Part shown: one piece after another, positions 35,401 to 44,191 of the stretch
Position numbering within the stretch: the first letter of the stretch is position 1
Layout: the number at the start of each line of letters is the position of its first letter
From: Flammeovirgaceae bacterium UBA2338
GTDB lineage: Bacteria > Bacteroidota > Bacteroidia > Cytophagales > Cyclobacteriaceae
Reading direction: 5' to 3'
Assembly (NCBI GenBank): GCA_002344795.1
Contig: DDUM01000068.1
Span: 1-64,000, forward strand
Length of the DNA: 64,000 bases
Notes under the pieces: generated by a model
Database searches by the model: none
The model's input: the letters and a program-made list of their open reading frames with translations, nothing else
What the model was told of the DNA's origin: nothing
Made by a program: the position numbers and the translations under genes

Positions 35401-36253
35401 AGTTTACTTTCGCCACGTCTTTTACGCGTATGGGTGTATTGTTGTGCTGGGCAACTACGGCTTCTTCAACATCTTCAAGATTTCTTATATAGCCCAAACC
35501 ACGAACCAGGTATTCCGCACTATTGAATTCCATAGTACGGGCACCAACATCAAGGTTGCTTTCTTTTACCGCTTTCATGATTTGAGCAACGTTCACGTTA
35601 TACTCTTTCATGGCAACCGGATCAATATCCACCTGGTATTCTTTAACGAATCCACCGATTGATGCAACCTCGGATACTCCTTGAGCAGAATTCAAGGCAT
35701 ACTTAACATAGAAATCCTGGATGGTTCTTAACTCTTGCGGATCCCAACCTCCCCTTGGTTCCCCTGTCTCTGGATCACGCCCTTCGAGTGTATACCAAAA
35801 AATCTGACCGAGGGCAGTAGCATCCGGGCCTAATGCTGGTTGCACTTCGCCCGGTAAGATTCCGGCAGGGAGGGAATTTAACTTCTCCAGAATTCTCGTT
35901 CTTCCCCAATAAAACTCTATCTCATCTTCGAAAATGATATAAATAGTGGATAGGCCGAATATCGAACTGCTCCTGATTGTTTTTACACCCGGCACTCCCA
36001 GTAAAGCAACAGTGAGCGGATACGATATCTGATCTTCGATATCCTGCGGGGAGCGACCCATCCAAGTGGTAAATACTATCTGTTGGTTTTCGCCTATATC
36101 CGGGATAGCATCTACCGGAACTGGATCTCTTGGAAAATTTTCCATTTTCCAATTAAAAGGTGCTGTTGCAACGCCCCAGCCAATGAAGATGAGTACGATC
36201 AGCCCTGTCACCAATTTGTTCTCTAAGAAGAACTTGATCAGCTTATTAAGCAT
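32411..36253 (-). CDS. cusA: CusA-type copper/silver RND pump
   Basis: A 1280-residue pump with 12 helices and extra internal segments compared with E. coli CusA (about 1050). Helix 4 reads GIAIAIGVMVDVGVVFTE (about 418-435), the signature of Cu/Ag pumps. The three Met corresponding to the CusA binding site are kept: LLMPTT (Met720), PISMFENT (Met770) and LIMLSTG (Met873). An added membrane region lies at about 540-660. The following TolC-like gene overlaps it by 17 bp. Substrate assignment to Cu(I)/Ag(I) is well supported by motifs. Confidence 0.93.
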   Translation of the reverse strand: MLNKLIKFFLENKLVTGLIVLIFIGWGVATAPFNWKMENFPRDPVPVDAIPDIGENQQIVFTTWMGRSPQDIEDQISYPLTVALLGVPGVKTIRSSSIFGLSTIYIIFEDEIEFYWGRTRILEKLNSLPAGILPGEVQPALGPDATALGQIFWYTLEGRDPETGEPRGGWDPQELRTIQDFYVKYALNSAQGVSEVASIGGFVKEYQVDIDPVAMKEYNVNVAQIMKAVKESNLDVGARTMEFNSAEYLVRGLGYIRNLEDVEEAVVAQHNNTPIRVKDVAKVNFGPETRRGGLDKGGAEATGAVVVSRYGANPLEVIDNVKKKIEEVAPGLPSKVLPDGTVSKVTIVPFYDRSGLIKETLGTLEEALSHEILISIIVVIVLMMNIRASIIISTLLPIGVLMTFIVMKYFGVDANVVALSGIAIAIGVMVDVGVVFTENIVRHLEMEENHGAKGTKLLTIVYDASVEVASAIITALATTIISFLPVFAMQASEGKLFKPLAFTKTFALLSSLLLGLIVVPALAHVIFAIRFDKEKSKKIWALVTAGLGLAFLIIYGSIPAIALILFGVNNFFENKWPEKLRVWVNRLNTVIILLTVVYFLTGAWMPLGAQNGFFVNYLFVIIIVTTVLGSLMTIVHFYPVLLRWCLSHKWQFFLIPIFIFLFGITAMQGVDKIFGFIPNGLDFMGLNVRQTDTWEYLNKKFPGVGKEFMPPLDEGSYLLMPTTMSHSGIAENTDVIRKVDAFVAQIPEVESVVGKWGRVNSALDPAPISMFENTIVYKPEYMVNEDGHRLRFKTDREGNYVLKDGSKHHPGKDGFRNLSREELIIDDKGEYYRQWRDHIKSPDDIWLEIVKSTKVPGMTSAPKLQPIQTRLIMLSTGMRAPIGIKVFGPDLQTIESVGLQLEKILQQVPSIESSSVFADRIVGKPYLEFDVNRKAIARYGLSMKEFQNFIEVAIGGVKLTTTVEGRERFPVRVRYAREFRDNPDDVKNVLIPTPSGAQIPLGELAEVTYRRGPQIIKGEDTFLNGYVIFDKKIGYAEVDVVEEAQRFIQAKMDAGEFMLPAGVSYKFTGNYENQIRATKRLAIVVPISLLAIFLILYFQFGNVQTTLMVFTGIFVAFSGGFIMIWFYAQEWFLNFGIAGINMRDLFDMHTINLSVAVWVGFIALFGVATDDGVIMGTYIKQTFEREKPKDIAAVREAIMLAGQQRVRPAMMTAATTIIALIPVLTSTGKGSDIMVPMAIPSFGGMLFQVITMFIVPTLYCAWQEGVVKRQAKSEKNEIDV

Positions 36254-36299
36254 AAGAAAAGAAATTTATTTAGAACTCTGAAAAAAAGTGAAAATCAAT

Positions 36300-36326
36300 A
36301 ACCTTCTTGAAGATGAATAGAAGGTT
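36300..36326 (-). terminator. Stem-loop between HYC_CC_PP gene and cusA
   Basis: AACCTTCT and AGAAGGTT are exact complements around an 11-base loop. On the minus strand a T-rich run follows within about 15 bp. It lies 16 bp after the HYC_CC_PP stop and could be a partial terminator or attenuator reducing read-through into cusA. Confidence 0.45.
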
Positions 36327-36341
36327 AAATCCAGAGTAAAT

Positions 36342-36767
36342 TCAAATCAGGAGAGCCTGAACAATAATAGTAATATCCCGCCCTATTATTGGAGGTTTGT
36401 ACTTGACAAAATGAGCGTACACAAATGCATCGGTTGCATTTTCAATTAGAGAAATACTAACCGGCACAAGAGGAGCTTTTTTATAGCTCTTGTCTGCAAT
36501 TTTCCCGGTGACCTTAGATAGGAATTTGGCAGCATCGATGATTAAAGTTTTATCTTCGCAGCAGCCCTTAATATGCAATGAACCATTGTTGCCCTTCAGA
36601 TCCGCATAGCAACCATTTGCCTGAACAGAACAAGCCTGCGCTTGCCCAAATAATGCCATATTCTCAATTTCTCCTCCACAAAGATGAATGCTCACCGAGT
36701 GGCCAATTGTCGAAATCAGCATCAAGCTTATTAGGAGAGCGGATAATATGGTTTGGAATGATTTCAA
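36342..36767 (-). CDS. HYC_CC_PP family secreted protein
   Basis: A 141-residue protein with a signal peptide (to about 25), then HSVSIHLCGGEIENMALFGQ, ACSVQANGC and IKGCCEDK, which is the HYC_CC_PP signature of conserved His, Cys and CC residues, ending in a hydrophobic segment. The family sits beside copper systems of Bacteroidota and is thought to bind metal. A member of the six-copy promoter motif (36781-36845) lies directly upstream, making it likely the first gene of the Cus transcript. Confidence 0.8.
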   Translation of the reverse strand: MKSFQTILSALLISLMLISTIGHSVSIHLCGGEIENMALFGQAQACSVQANGCYADLKGNNGSLHIKGCCEDKTLIIDAAKFLSKVTGKIADKSYKKAPLVPVSISLIENATDAFVYAHFVKYKPPIIGRDITIIVQALLI

Positions 36768-36780
36768 ATTATTTATCGTG

Positions 36781-36845
36781 TAAATATACGAGGGTTACAC
36801 AATTGGGTTATTACAAAATTTTGGCAAAGAATTACAGAATCATCA
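36781..36845 (-). promoter_or_regulatory. Copy E of shared promoter motif (upstream of HYC_CC_PP/Cus)
   Basis: On the complement the 32-bp motif (36814-36845) keeps the core GCCAAAATT and parts of the TA-rich left half. It is the most diverged copy. A TATATTTA box at 36781-36788 fits -7 and starts 25 bp downstream. The leader would be only about 10 bases long. Confidence 0.5.
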
Positions 36846-36891
36846 CTTTTGACCCATTTTATAAGCAAATCGGCATTCGCTTTGTAATATC

Positions 36892-36917
36892 TTAGCCTCT
36901 CAATCATTGAGAGCTAA
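36892..36917. repeat. Near-perfect inverted repeat
   Basis: TTAGCCTCTCAA is followed after three bases by TTGAGAGCTAA, pairing over 11 bp with one bulged C. It lies between the MFS gene's stop side (37021) and the Cus promoter. It could terminate the 14-kb operon, although no T-run follows on the minus strand. Confidence 0.4.
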
Positions 36918-37020
36918 CCGAGTTAATCTTGCTGCAAAGATATAAGCTCCCCTTACCACTGCATCTGAACTTTCAAACACGCCCTCTACCCGATTGGTTT
37001 TCTGTTTTCTAAGCTGACAA

Positions 37021-38256
37021 TTATTTCTGTTTTGTACTTGCAGATTTTAACCTTGGGACTACCAAAACGGTTATAAGTAATAATACCATTCCGATGATCA
37101 GAAATGGCCAGGATTTGCCATAGGTGTACCACCAAATACCCAAAATAGGCCCCAGTACCTGACCGATGCTATTAACAGATGTTTGTAGCGAAAGATTAGC
37201 TCCGGTATGATTTTTATCAATGAAAGAAATCATAGCGATAAGATTTGGCGTAACCATGGCTCCTCCTACCGCAAAAACGATGATCATAACGTAGACAAAC
37301 AAGTTGTGTGTCCAGAAAGAAAAAGCGAACATGGCCAATGAGGCTATTGCAAAGCCGATAAATAGTTGTGTGTTTATGGACAGTTTTTTCTCATCAAGAC
37401 TGGCAAAGAGGGGCTGTAGTGCCGCCATGATCAAACCACAAAGCATAAAGCCCAGGCCTATCTGGGAAGTAGTAAAAGTAAGGACATCCTTAGCGTATAC
37501 GGAAAAGACCGTTTCAAATAAGGTGACCGCTAATTGAATAACCAATGACATCAGTAACAGTAATATAAAATCTAATCTGATGCTCAATCTTGATTGCTGT
37601 ACTTCTTGTAGAATATCAAGGTTACGTCTTTCGGGATTTTTCAACCATCCGATGGTTAGAAACAAAATCAATACCCCTAACAATGCTACCGCAAGGAAAG
37701 GAACGCTGAATTTATCTAGCAGTAAATGCCCGAAGCTGGTATTAAAATGCAGGTTGGTTTGAGCAAGATAACCACCGATCATCGGCCCGGCTATCACTCC
37801 CGTACTTACAGCCACCCCGGACCATGCCAAGACTTTCCTGCGCTGCATGCCGTTGGTAACATCACTGAGAAGAGCATTACCAACAGGAATAACAGAAGAT
37901 GAGAATATCCCCCCAAGGATTCTGGCTACATACAGTATGAACAACGAAGTAGACAGGCCAGTTAAAACCTGCATGGTAACAAAACCAAACAGTCCCATCA
38001 CGATGAGTATTTTGCGACCAAAACGGTCGGAGAGCTTACCCCAAAGCACCGCAAAAAGCAGTTGAAAAAATGGGTAGATGCTGGTAAGGATACCTATGTG
38101 ATAGTTGATATCTTCATCAGCTACTACACCAGATTTTAATGCAAGTCTTTCCGTATAGTAGGGTAAAACCGGCAGCAGTACGCCATACCCACTCATCACT
38201 ACAAAAATACTTAACAGGACAATTGCTATCCTGCCGGGTATTTCCCGATTACCCAT
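37021..38256 (-). CDS. MFS family efflux transporter
   Basis: A 411-residue protein with 12 predicted membrane helices. The loop 2-3 motif GKLSDRFGRKILIVMGL is the MFS signature A, and IAGPMIGGYLA is motif C of antiporters, as in drug and multidrug exporters. Its start shares one base with the stop of the CopB-type ATPase, so they are coupled. It ends the long stress operon. The substrate is unknown. Confidence 0.87.
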   Translation of the reverse strand: MGNREIPGRIAIVLLSIFVVMSGYGVLLPVLPYYTERLALKSGVVADEDINYHIGILTSIYPFFQLLFAVLWGKLSDRFGRKILIVMGLFGFVTMQVLTGLSTSLFILYVARILGGIFSSSVIPVGNALLSDVTNGMQRRKVLAWSGVAVSTGVIAGPMIGGYLAQTNLHFNTSFGHLLLDKFSVPFLAVALLGVLILFLTIGWLKNPERRNLDILQEVQQSRLSIRLDFILLLLMSLVIQLAVTLFETVFSVYAKDVLTFTTSQIGLGFMLCGLIMAALQPLFASLDEKKLSINTQLFIGFAIASLAMFAFSFWTHNLFVYVMIIVFAVGGAMVTPNLIAMISFIDKNHTGANLSLQTSVNSIGQVLGPILGIWWYTYGKSWPFLIIGMVLLLITVLVVPRLKSASTKQK

Positions 38257-40343
38257 TATTTGTTACCTATTTTTTTCTTTAATAACTGAGCATTGATAGC
38301 AACAATAATGGTACTTAGACTCATGAACACAGCACCTACAGCAGGGCCTAATACAAAACCTGAAGTGTATAGTATCCCGGCAGCCAACGGAATGGCAACT
38401 GTATTATAGCCGGTAGCCCAAATCAGGTTTTGAATCATTTTATTGTAAGTGGCTTTGCCAAACAGGATCAGGTTAGCAATATCCTGCGGGTTACTGTTTA
38501 CTAAAATAATATCTGCTGTTTCGGCCGCCACGTCTGTACCCGAACCCACTGCAATACCTACATTGGCTTGTGCTAACGCAGGGGCATCATTCACACCATC
38601 GCCCGTCATGGCAACAAACTCACCTTTGGACTGAAGCTCTTTCACAATTTCTACCTTCTGGTGTGGCAATACCTCTGAGTAGTATCCGTCCAGACCTAGT
38701 TCTTCACTTACTGCTTTGGCGACTGTTTCATTGTCACCGGTGGCCATCATCACTTTGATGTTATTGTTTTTGAATACGTTAATCGCTTCGGCACTTTCCG
38801 GCCTGATCTCATCTGCCAGAGCGATGTACCCGGCCAGTTTATTATCCACCAGCACAAATACAACTGTCTCCGCAGCACTGCTATAGGCACCATCTGGTAT
38901 GGAAATGTTCTCATCTTTCAGATAGCCGGGACTCACCACTTTCACATCTTTTCCTTCCACTTTTGCTTCTACCCCTTTACCGGTAATGGCATTGAAGTTT
39001 TCCGGTTTGGGCACGGCTATGTCTTTCTCTTTTACTTTTTTGATAATACCAACGGCAATAGGATGTTCCGAACTTTGCTCCAAAGCACTGGAAAGCCTCA
39101 ATAGTTCGTCTGCCTCAAATTGCTGATCTACCGCCTCTACACGGGTAACGCCAAAATCGCCTTTGGTCAGTGTTCCGGTTTTATCAAAAACAAGGGCCGA
39201 GATCTTTCTTGATTCCTCAAAAGCAGTCCTGTTTCTAATCAGCAGGCCATTCTGTGCCGAAACCGCAGTGGATATGGCTACTACTAATGGTATGGCTAAG
39301 CCCAGCGCATGCGGACAAGCAATGACCATGACGGTAACCATTCTTTCCAGAGCATATACGAATGGAAAGCCTAAAAACAACCAGGTTGCAAGTGTACCAA
39401 AGCCTATCGCCAATGCAATATAGGTAAGCCACTTGGCGGCACGGTCTGACAAATTCTGCATTTTTGACTTAGACTTTTGCGCCTCTTGTACCAGTGTAAT
39501 TACCTTATTGAGGTAGCTGTCTTTGCCTGTATGCTCTACTTTTACTTTTAGTGAGCCATTGCCATTGAGTGATCCGCCAATTACTTTATTCTCCAGACCT
39601 TTTTTTACCGGTTTGGATTCCCCGGTCAGCATAGACTCATTCAGATAGCTTTCCCCCTCTACGATAATGCCATCAGCCGGAACTTTTTCACCGGGTTTAA
39701 TCAAAATAATATCATCTTTTTGCAGGTCTTCCAGCTTCACATCTTCTACCGTGTCACCTTTGACCCGATGCGCTTCTGAGGGCATCATGCTTACCAATAA
39801 CTGCAGGGCTTTTGAAGCTCCCAGTACGGATTTCATTTCCAGCCAGTGGCCGAGTAGCATGATATCAATCAGGGTGGCTAGTTCCCAAAAAAAGTCTTCT
39901 CCTTCAAGGCCGAACACTGTTGCGGAACTATAAAAATAGGCAACACTAATGGCCATGGATATTAAAGTCATCATGCCCGGGGCACCTTCCTTCAGCTCAT
40001 CCTTCAATCCTTTCAGAAAAGGCCAGCCTCCGTAAAAATAAACGATGGTAGAAAGCCCGAACAGAATGTAAGCATTGCCCGGCAGCAGCCACTCATAACC
40101 GAAAAATCCCTGGATCATTGGCGAAAAAACAAGTATAGGGACTGTGAGTACCAGCGATATCCAGAATCGCTTTTTGAAGTCCTCTATCATCATTTTATGA
40201 TGATCATGTCCCATTTCACCATGCCCGGGGTTGTGACCCGAATGACTACTATGCCCATGTCCTTCATGTCCGGAATGATCTTCATGCTTTTTACTTTCTT
40301 CGTGCTTATGGTGTGTGTGATTATGCTCTTTATGATTTCCCAT
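38256..40343 (-). CDS. copB: P1B-type copper-transporting ATPase (CopB-like, CPH motif)
   Basis: A 695-residue pump. The N-terminal 55 residues are His-rich (HNHTHHKHEESKKHEDHSGH). Membrane helices follow. The transport motif reads CPHALG at about 343, as in CopB-type P1B-3 ATPases and unlike the CPC of CopA. The actuator TGES, phosphorylation site DKTGTLT (about 386), SEHPIAVG and hinge TGDGVNDAPAL are all intact. It would export Cu(II) or Cu(I) to the periplasm. It follows PPK2 by 12 bp in the long operon. Confidence 0.92.
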   Translation of the reverse strand: MGNHKEHNHTHHKHEESKKHEDHSGHEGHGHSSHSGHNPGHGEMGHDHHKMMIEDFKKRFWISLVLTVPILVFSPMIQGFFGYEWLLPGNAYILFGLSTIVYFYGGWPFLKGLKDELKEGAPGMMTLISMAISVAYFYSSATVFGLEGEDFFWELATLIDIMLLGHWLEMKSVLGASKALQLLVSMMPSEAHRVKGDTVEDVKLEDLQKDDIILIKPGEKVPADGIIVEGESYLNESMLTGESKPVKKGLENKVIGGSLNGNGSLKVKVEHTGKDSYLNKVITLVQEAQKSKSKMQNLSDRAAKWLTYIALAIGFGTLATWLFLGFPFVYALERMVTVMVIACPHALGLAIPLVVAISTAVSAQNGLLIRNRTAFEESRKISALVFDKTGTLTKGDFGVTRVEAVDQQFEADELLRLSSALEQSSEHPIAVGIIKKVKEKDIAVPKPENFNAITGKGVEAKVEGKDVKVVSPGYLKDENISIPDGAYSSAAETVVFVLVDNKLAGYIALADEIRPESAEAINVFKNNNIKVMMATGDNETVAKAVSEELGLDGYYSEVLPHQKVEIVKELQSKGEFVAMTGDGVNDAPALAQANVGIAVGSGTDVAAETADIILVNSNPQDIANLILFGKATYNKMIQNLIWATGYNTVAIPLAAGILYTSGFVLGPAVGAVFMSLSTIIVAINAQLLKKKIGNK

Positions 40344-40355
40344 AATGGCTATTTT

Positions 40356-41087
40356 TTATTTGTTCGGGTATTTCAGATTTAGTTTTTCAAGCTGTTCGGC
40401 TAAAATTTTAGCTGCTGTATAATTACGAAACCAGCGCTTATCTGCTGGGATGATGTGCCAGGGCAGATGGTCGCAGGCATTCAATATGGTATGATACGTT
40501 TTCCTGTAGTCATTCCATTTTTTTGGAATAAGTTCATCTTCTTTGGCATATTTCCATCGTTTGTGGGGTTTTGTCTTACGCTCCTCAATACGCTTTACCT
40601 GCTCGTTAGCCGATAGGTGTAGATAAAACTTTAAAATCAATGTACCATTCGCCATCAGATGATGTTCCAGTTCATTGATCAGGTTGATGCGGTGCTGCAA
40701 GACATCTTCTGAAAGGCTCTTGTTTGTAGCCGGAACCAGAATGTCTTCATAGTATGACCTGTTAAATACCCTGATCATACCTTTCTGGGGAAAATGTGGA
40801 TAAACGCGCCATAAAAAGTCATGTTTGAGCTCATCAATTGTGGGTTTCTTAAACGATGTTACCTGCACGCCCTGCGGGTTCATGCCGCTAAAAGCGTGAC
40901 GGATCGTACCGTCTTTACCGGAAGTATCAAGCCCCTGCAAGACAATGAGCATGCTGTATCTTCCATCGGCATAGAACTTATTCTGCAACTGAAAAAGGTC
41001 CTTTCGGAGTTTTTTCAAGGCTTTCTTTGTTTCCGCCTTATCGGCATCTTCCGGTGGCAGTGTTGATATGTGTTCTAACTCAACCAT
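40356..41087 (-). CDS. ppk2: Polyphosphate kinase 2 family protein
   Basis: A 243-residue P-loop protein with Walker A VLQGLDTSGKDGTIRHAF at about 47-64, a lid-type motif (KPTIDELKHDFLWRVYPHFP), and NRSYYEDILVP, all typical of PPK2. The length fits single-domain class I or III enzymes. It transfers phosphate between polyphosphate and ADP or AMP. Located 6 bp after the secreted hypothetical gene in the stress operon, next to AMP- and PRPP-handling enzymes, it could regenerate ATP from polyP under stress. Confidence 0.9.
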   Translation of the reverse strand: MVELEHISTLPPEDADKAETKKALKKLRKDLFQLQNKFYADGRYSMLIVLQGLDTSGKDGTIRHAFSGMNPQGVQVTSFKKPTIDELKHDFLWRVYPHFPQKGMIRVFNRSYYEDILVPATNKSLSEDVLQHRINLINELEHHLMANGTLILKFYLHLSANEQVKRIEERKTKPHKRWKYAKEDELIPKKWNDYRKTYHTILNACDHLPWHIIPADKRWFRNYTAAKILAEQLEKLNLKYPNK

Positions 41088-41093
41088 CTGATT

Positions 41094-41783
41094 TTATTCA
41101 ATTTCTTTTGCGTTCTGTTCATATTTCATGGTAAACCAGGCCCCATCATCCTCTGTAAACTGCTGACGTTGCAATACGAAATCGTTAGTCAGGTATTCTT
41201 CCACGACATAGTTTATCGTTTTAATACGGATTCCCATCATGTATGCTTCAATAACAGCCTCACTACTTATTTTTACTGATTGGTTCATTACCTCCTTTTT
41301 CCTGTTTTTTATGTTGACCAGGCTTTCGGATCCGAAAAAACTTAACACCCCGGATTCAACACTCATCTTCAAATGAATATCTTTTAATTCTTCTCCCTTA
41401 CCCAGTTCATACAGTTGCTGAAAGTCTTCTGAAGTGACATCCACTTTTATCTTCTCGTCATCCGGATTAGTAAAAGGAAATACGTTCAATAGCACATCAA
41501 ACTCATTGGGATTGCACTGATATGTGGTCGTGTACTTTTCCGTAAGCCGGCCGCTTTCGTCATAAAGCTCGGTTATTACCTTTATCCGATAAGTTTTACC
41601 CTGCTGCTCTAACTCACCCGTTAAAAATATCTGCTTGCCCTGCAGGTCTCCATTTTGATCAAAGTTTTCACGTACTATTCTTTTTTGCGCTATTTGCTCA
41701 ATGAACATTTCTTTCTCCTGACCATACAAAATTGCAGGAACAATTTGCAGACATGCTATGATGGTGAGTAGCGCACTACGCAT
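41094..41783 (-). CDS. Hypothetical exported protein
   Basis: A 229-residue protein with a signal peptide (MRSALLTIIACLQIVPAI, cleavage near LYGQ). The rest is beta-rich with many charged strands (YRIKVITELYDESGRLTEKY). It overlaps the PRPP synthase gene by 8 bp. No family is recognised. Probably a periplasmic protein co-expressed with the stress operon. Confidence 0.6.
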   Translation of the reverse strand: MRSALLTIIACLQIVPAILYGQEKEMFIEQIAQKRIVRENFDQNGDLQGKQIFLTGELEQQGKTYRIKVITELYDESGRLTEKYTTTYQCNPNEFDVLLNVFPFTNPDDEKIKVDVTSEDFQQLYELGKGEELKDIHLKMSVESGVLSFFGSESLVNIKNRKKEVMNQSVKISSEAVIEAYMMGIRIKTINYVVEEYLTNDFVLQRQQFTEDDGAWFTMKYEQNAKEIE

Positions 41784-42672
41784 GATGCTTCATCAGTTGG
41801 CTAATCTCTTTTGCCAGAACATCTGAAAGGTCAATCTGATTACTTTCATGCGGGATGGTGTTGCACGTTACTACCTGTTGTACCCCTGCATTTTTTAGGT
41901 CCGCATAGGCTGAACCTGCAAATACGGCATGTACGCCAACACAAACCGGTGGGTGCATACCAGCCTTTTTTAAGTGACCGATTGTTTCTATCATTGTTCT
42001 GGCTGTGGAAATAATATCATCCACAAGTACAGGGGTATGGTCTTTGTATTTTGCTACATCTGGGACGGACACCTCCACATCCCGGTCACCATGCCTTACT
42101 TTCTCTAACACAGTAAAAGGTGCCCCCGCTTCTTCTGCTACTTGGGAAACCCATTGTTCACTTTCACTGTCAGGACCTATAAATACCGGCTTTTCAATAT
42201 TATTGCTTACCCATTTTGAAATGTGCGATGCCGCATGAATGATTTTATTAGGTACAGAATAAATTTCACTTAATGAGCTCCTTCGGTGAAGATGTGGGTC
42301 AATAGTGGTCAATGTTTCTGCAAAGCCTGAAATCAATTCAGCAAAATATGTAGAGGTGATGCCTTCTCCCGGATTAAACTGCTTATCCTGTCTCATGTAG
42401 GCCAGGTAGGGCGCTACCAGGCATGTACAGGCAGCACCCAGTTCTTTAGCTGTTTTGCTTAGAAAGTAGAGGGGAAGTAATTTGGCATCGGGTTCGTGTA
42501 ATGTACATACCATCACTACACATTTGCCATTCACGCCTGAGTGAATCTGCACATAACTTTCACCATCGGGAAACTGCCGGATGGTTGCCTCTCCCTTTTC
42601 AGCCTTGAGGTGTCCAGCTATTTTCTCAGTAAGGTCTTCGTTGCCAGGCAAAGCAAAAACTATCATTTTCAT
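41776..42672 (-). CDS. prs: Ribose-phosphate pyrophosphokinase (PRPP synthase)
   Basis: About 298 residues from the ATG at 42670-42672, 4 bp after the upstream stop; a longer frame would run into the previous gene. It starts MKMIVFALPGNEDLTEKI and contains QFPDGESYVQI, LPLYFLSKTAKELGA, MRQDKQF and the PRPP loop VDDIISTARTMIE. Two tandem phosphoribosyltransferase folds are expected. It is shorter than the usual bacterial enzyme (about 315) and its DPHLHRR segment replaces the standard DLHA region, resembling divergent or archaeal forms. Makes PRPP and AMP from ribose-5-phosphate and ATP. Confidence 0.85.
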   Translation of the reverse strand: MKMIVFALPGNEDLTEKIAGHLKAEKGEATIRQFPDGESYVQIHSGVNGKCVVMVCTLHEPDAKLLPLYFLSKTAKELGAACTCLVAPYLAYMRQDKQFNPGEGITSTYFAELISGFAETLTTIDPHLHRRSSLSEIYSVPNKIIHAASHISKWVSNNIEKPVFIGPDSESEQWVSQVAEEAGAPFTVLEKVRHGDRDVEVSVPDVAKYKDHTPVLVDDIISTARTMIETIGHLKKAGMHPPVCVGVHAVFAGSAYADLKNAGVQQVVTCNTIPHESNQIDLSDVLAKEISQLMKHHA

Positions 42673-42676
42673 ATTT

Positions 42677-44188
42677 TTAAGATTCATTGATTTTAATAAT
42701 ATCTTTTTGCGCATCCAAGTAAGAAAGGGCGTACTCAAGCTCTCCTTGTGACTCCGCATGAATTTCATACAGGATATCATCAGGCTTTACTTGGGTGCCC
42801 AGCGAAGTGTACAACAATACACCCGCTGTTATCGCACTAGGTGCACCAGCTAGCTTAGCTAGCTTGGCCAGTTTTCTATTATCTATTTCTGATATTCTTC
42901 CATTGATGTTAGCCTTGACCTTGAATTTGAATTCGGCTAACCCGGGTTCTCTAAAATATCCTTGCGCTTCACAGATGGCAATAAACTTTTTATGAGCTTG
43001 GCCTTCTGCTAATATCTGCAAGGCTTTTCCTTCACCAGAACCTTTACCAGCTTTGCCAGACATTTCTAGCAATCTACCGGCCAATGTAATAGCTCTTTTA
43101 CGGAGATCATCAGGTGCATCGTCTTCATTTCGCAGTACGGCCAAAATATCTTGCGCTTCCAAAGCAGGCCCAATACCTCTTCCCACAGGTTGTGATCCAT
43201 CGGTTAATATAATCTCAATATTAAGTCCGATGGCTTTTCCTACGACAACCATCTTTTCAGATAGTTGTTCTGCTGTTTCTTGGGAGCGCACTTTTGCCGT
43301 GGGGCCAACCGGGATGTCGATCACTACATCGGTAGAGCCTGCTGCCGCTTTTTTAGAAAGTACGGATGCAATCATCTGTCCTTCGCTATCAATATCCAAA
43401 GCTTTCTCCACTCGGATGAGAATATCATCAGCAGGACTTAGCTGTACTGACCCTCCCCAGGCAAGACAACCTCCTTCTTTTTCCACCACTTTCTTCATTT
43501 GTGCGGTAGTAAGATTTACATTGGTCATTACCTCCATGGTATCGGCTGTTCCTGCCGGAGATGTTATTGCCCTGGAAGATGTTTTTGGGATAATTAGGCC
43601 TGCTGCCGCTGCAATAGAGACAACCAAGGGTGTTGTACGATTTCCTGGAAGTCCGCCAATGCAATGTTTATCATATACTTTTTTTTCTCCCCAATCCAGT
43701 TTGAAACCCACATTGATCATCGATCGGGTAAGGGCAATTACTTCTTCCTTGTTAAGGGAATCTCCGGTACATGACGATAAGAATGCTGATAGCTGGATGT
43801 TTGAAAGGTTTCTATTCACAACATCTCTTATAATCCGGTCAAATTCATTCTGATTCAACCTATGCCCATAAATTTTTTTACGAACATCACTCATTGAATC
43901 CAATGCATCTAAATGACTGAGTAAAAGTAGATCACCTTCATTTGCCCCTAACGCATCGATGGCCGCTTCCGTCAAGCAAAGCTGATCATGACCTAATTGT
44001 ACATTATCCCAAACAATCAAAGAAGCTACAATCGTTACTTTGTCTTTAGTAATCTTAATGCGATTTAATGCTTCAAATCCTTCTGAAGTACAAACCGGAC
44101 AATCCTTCCTCATGAATACGAGATACTCATTTTGGGCATTGATACCCATCCGCCTTAATTTTAATACGTTATGTTGTACATCCATCAT
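42677..44188 (-). CDS. AMP phosphorylase-like/thymidine phosphorylase family protein
   Basis: A 503-residue protein, the length of archaeal AMP phosphorylase and not of bacterial DeoA (about 440). An N-terminal domain of about 80 residues of the archaeal kind precedes the phosphorylase core, which has KHCIGGLPGNRTTP, SRAITSPAGTADTMEVMTNV and GRGIGPALEAQDI. It should release a base and ribose-1,5-bisphosphate from a nucleoside monophosphate. It lies 3 bp before the MBL-fold gene on one side and 4 bp before prs on the other. AMP as substrate is inferred. Confidence 0.85.
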   Translation of the reverse strand: MMDVQHNVLKLRRMGINAQNEYLVFMRKDCPVCTSEGFEALNRIKITKDKVTIVASLIVWDNVQLGHDQLCLTEAAIDALGANEGDLLLLSHLDALDSMSDVRKKIYGHRLNQNEFDRIIRDVVNRNLSNIQLSAFLSSCTGDSLNKEEVIALTRSMINVGFKLDWGEKKVYDKHCIGGLPGNRTTPLVVSIAAAAGLIIPKTSSRAITSPAGTADTMEVMTNVNLTTAQMKKVVEKEGGCLAWGGSVQLSPADDILIRVEKALDIDSEGQMIASVLSKKAAAGSTDVVIDIPVGPTAKVRSQETAEQLSEKMVVVGKAIGLNIEIILTDGSQPVGRGIGPALEAQDILAVLRNEDDAPDDLRKRAITLAGRLLEMSGKAGKGSGEGKALQILAEGQAHKKFIAICEAQGYFREPGLAEFKFKVKANINGRISEIDNRKLAKLAKLAGAPSAITAGVLLYTSLGTQVKPDDILYEIHAESQGELEYALSYLDAQKDIIKINES

Positions 44189-44191
44189 TTT

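Noticed and set aside
43053..43853. Long open frame opposite the AMP-phosphorylase-like gene.
   Set aside because: It is antisense to a strongly conserved coding gene, has composition typical of a shadow frame and no recognisable domain.
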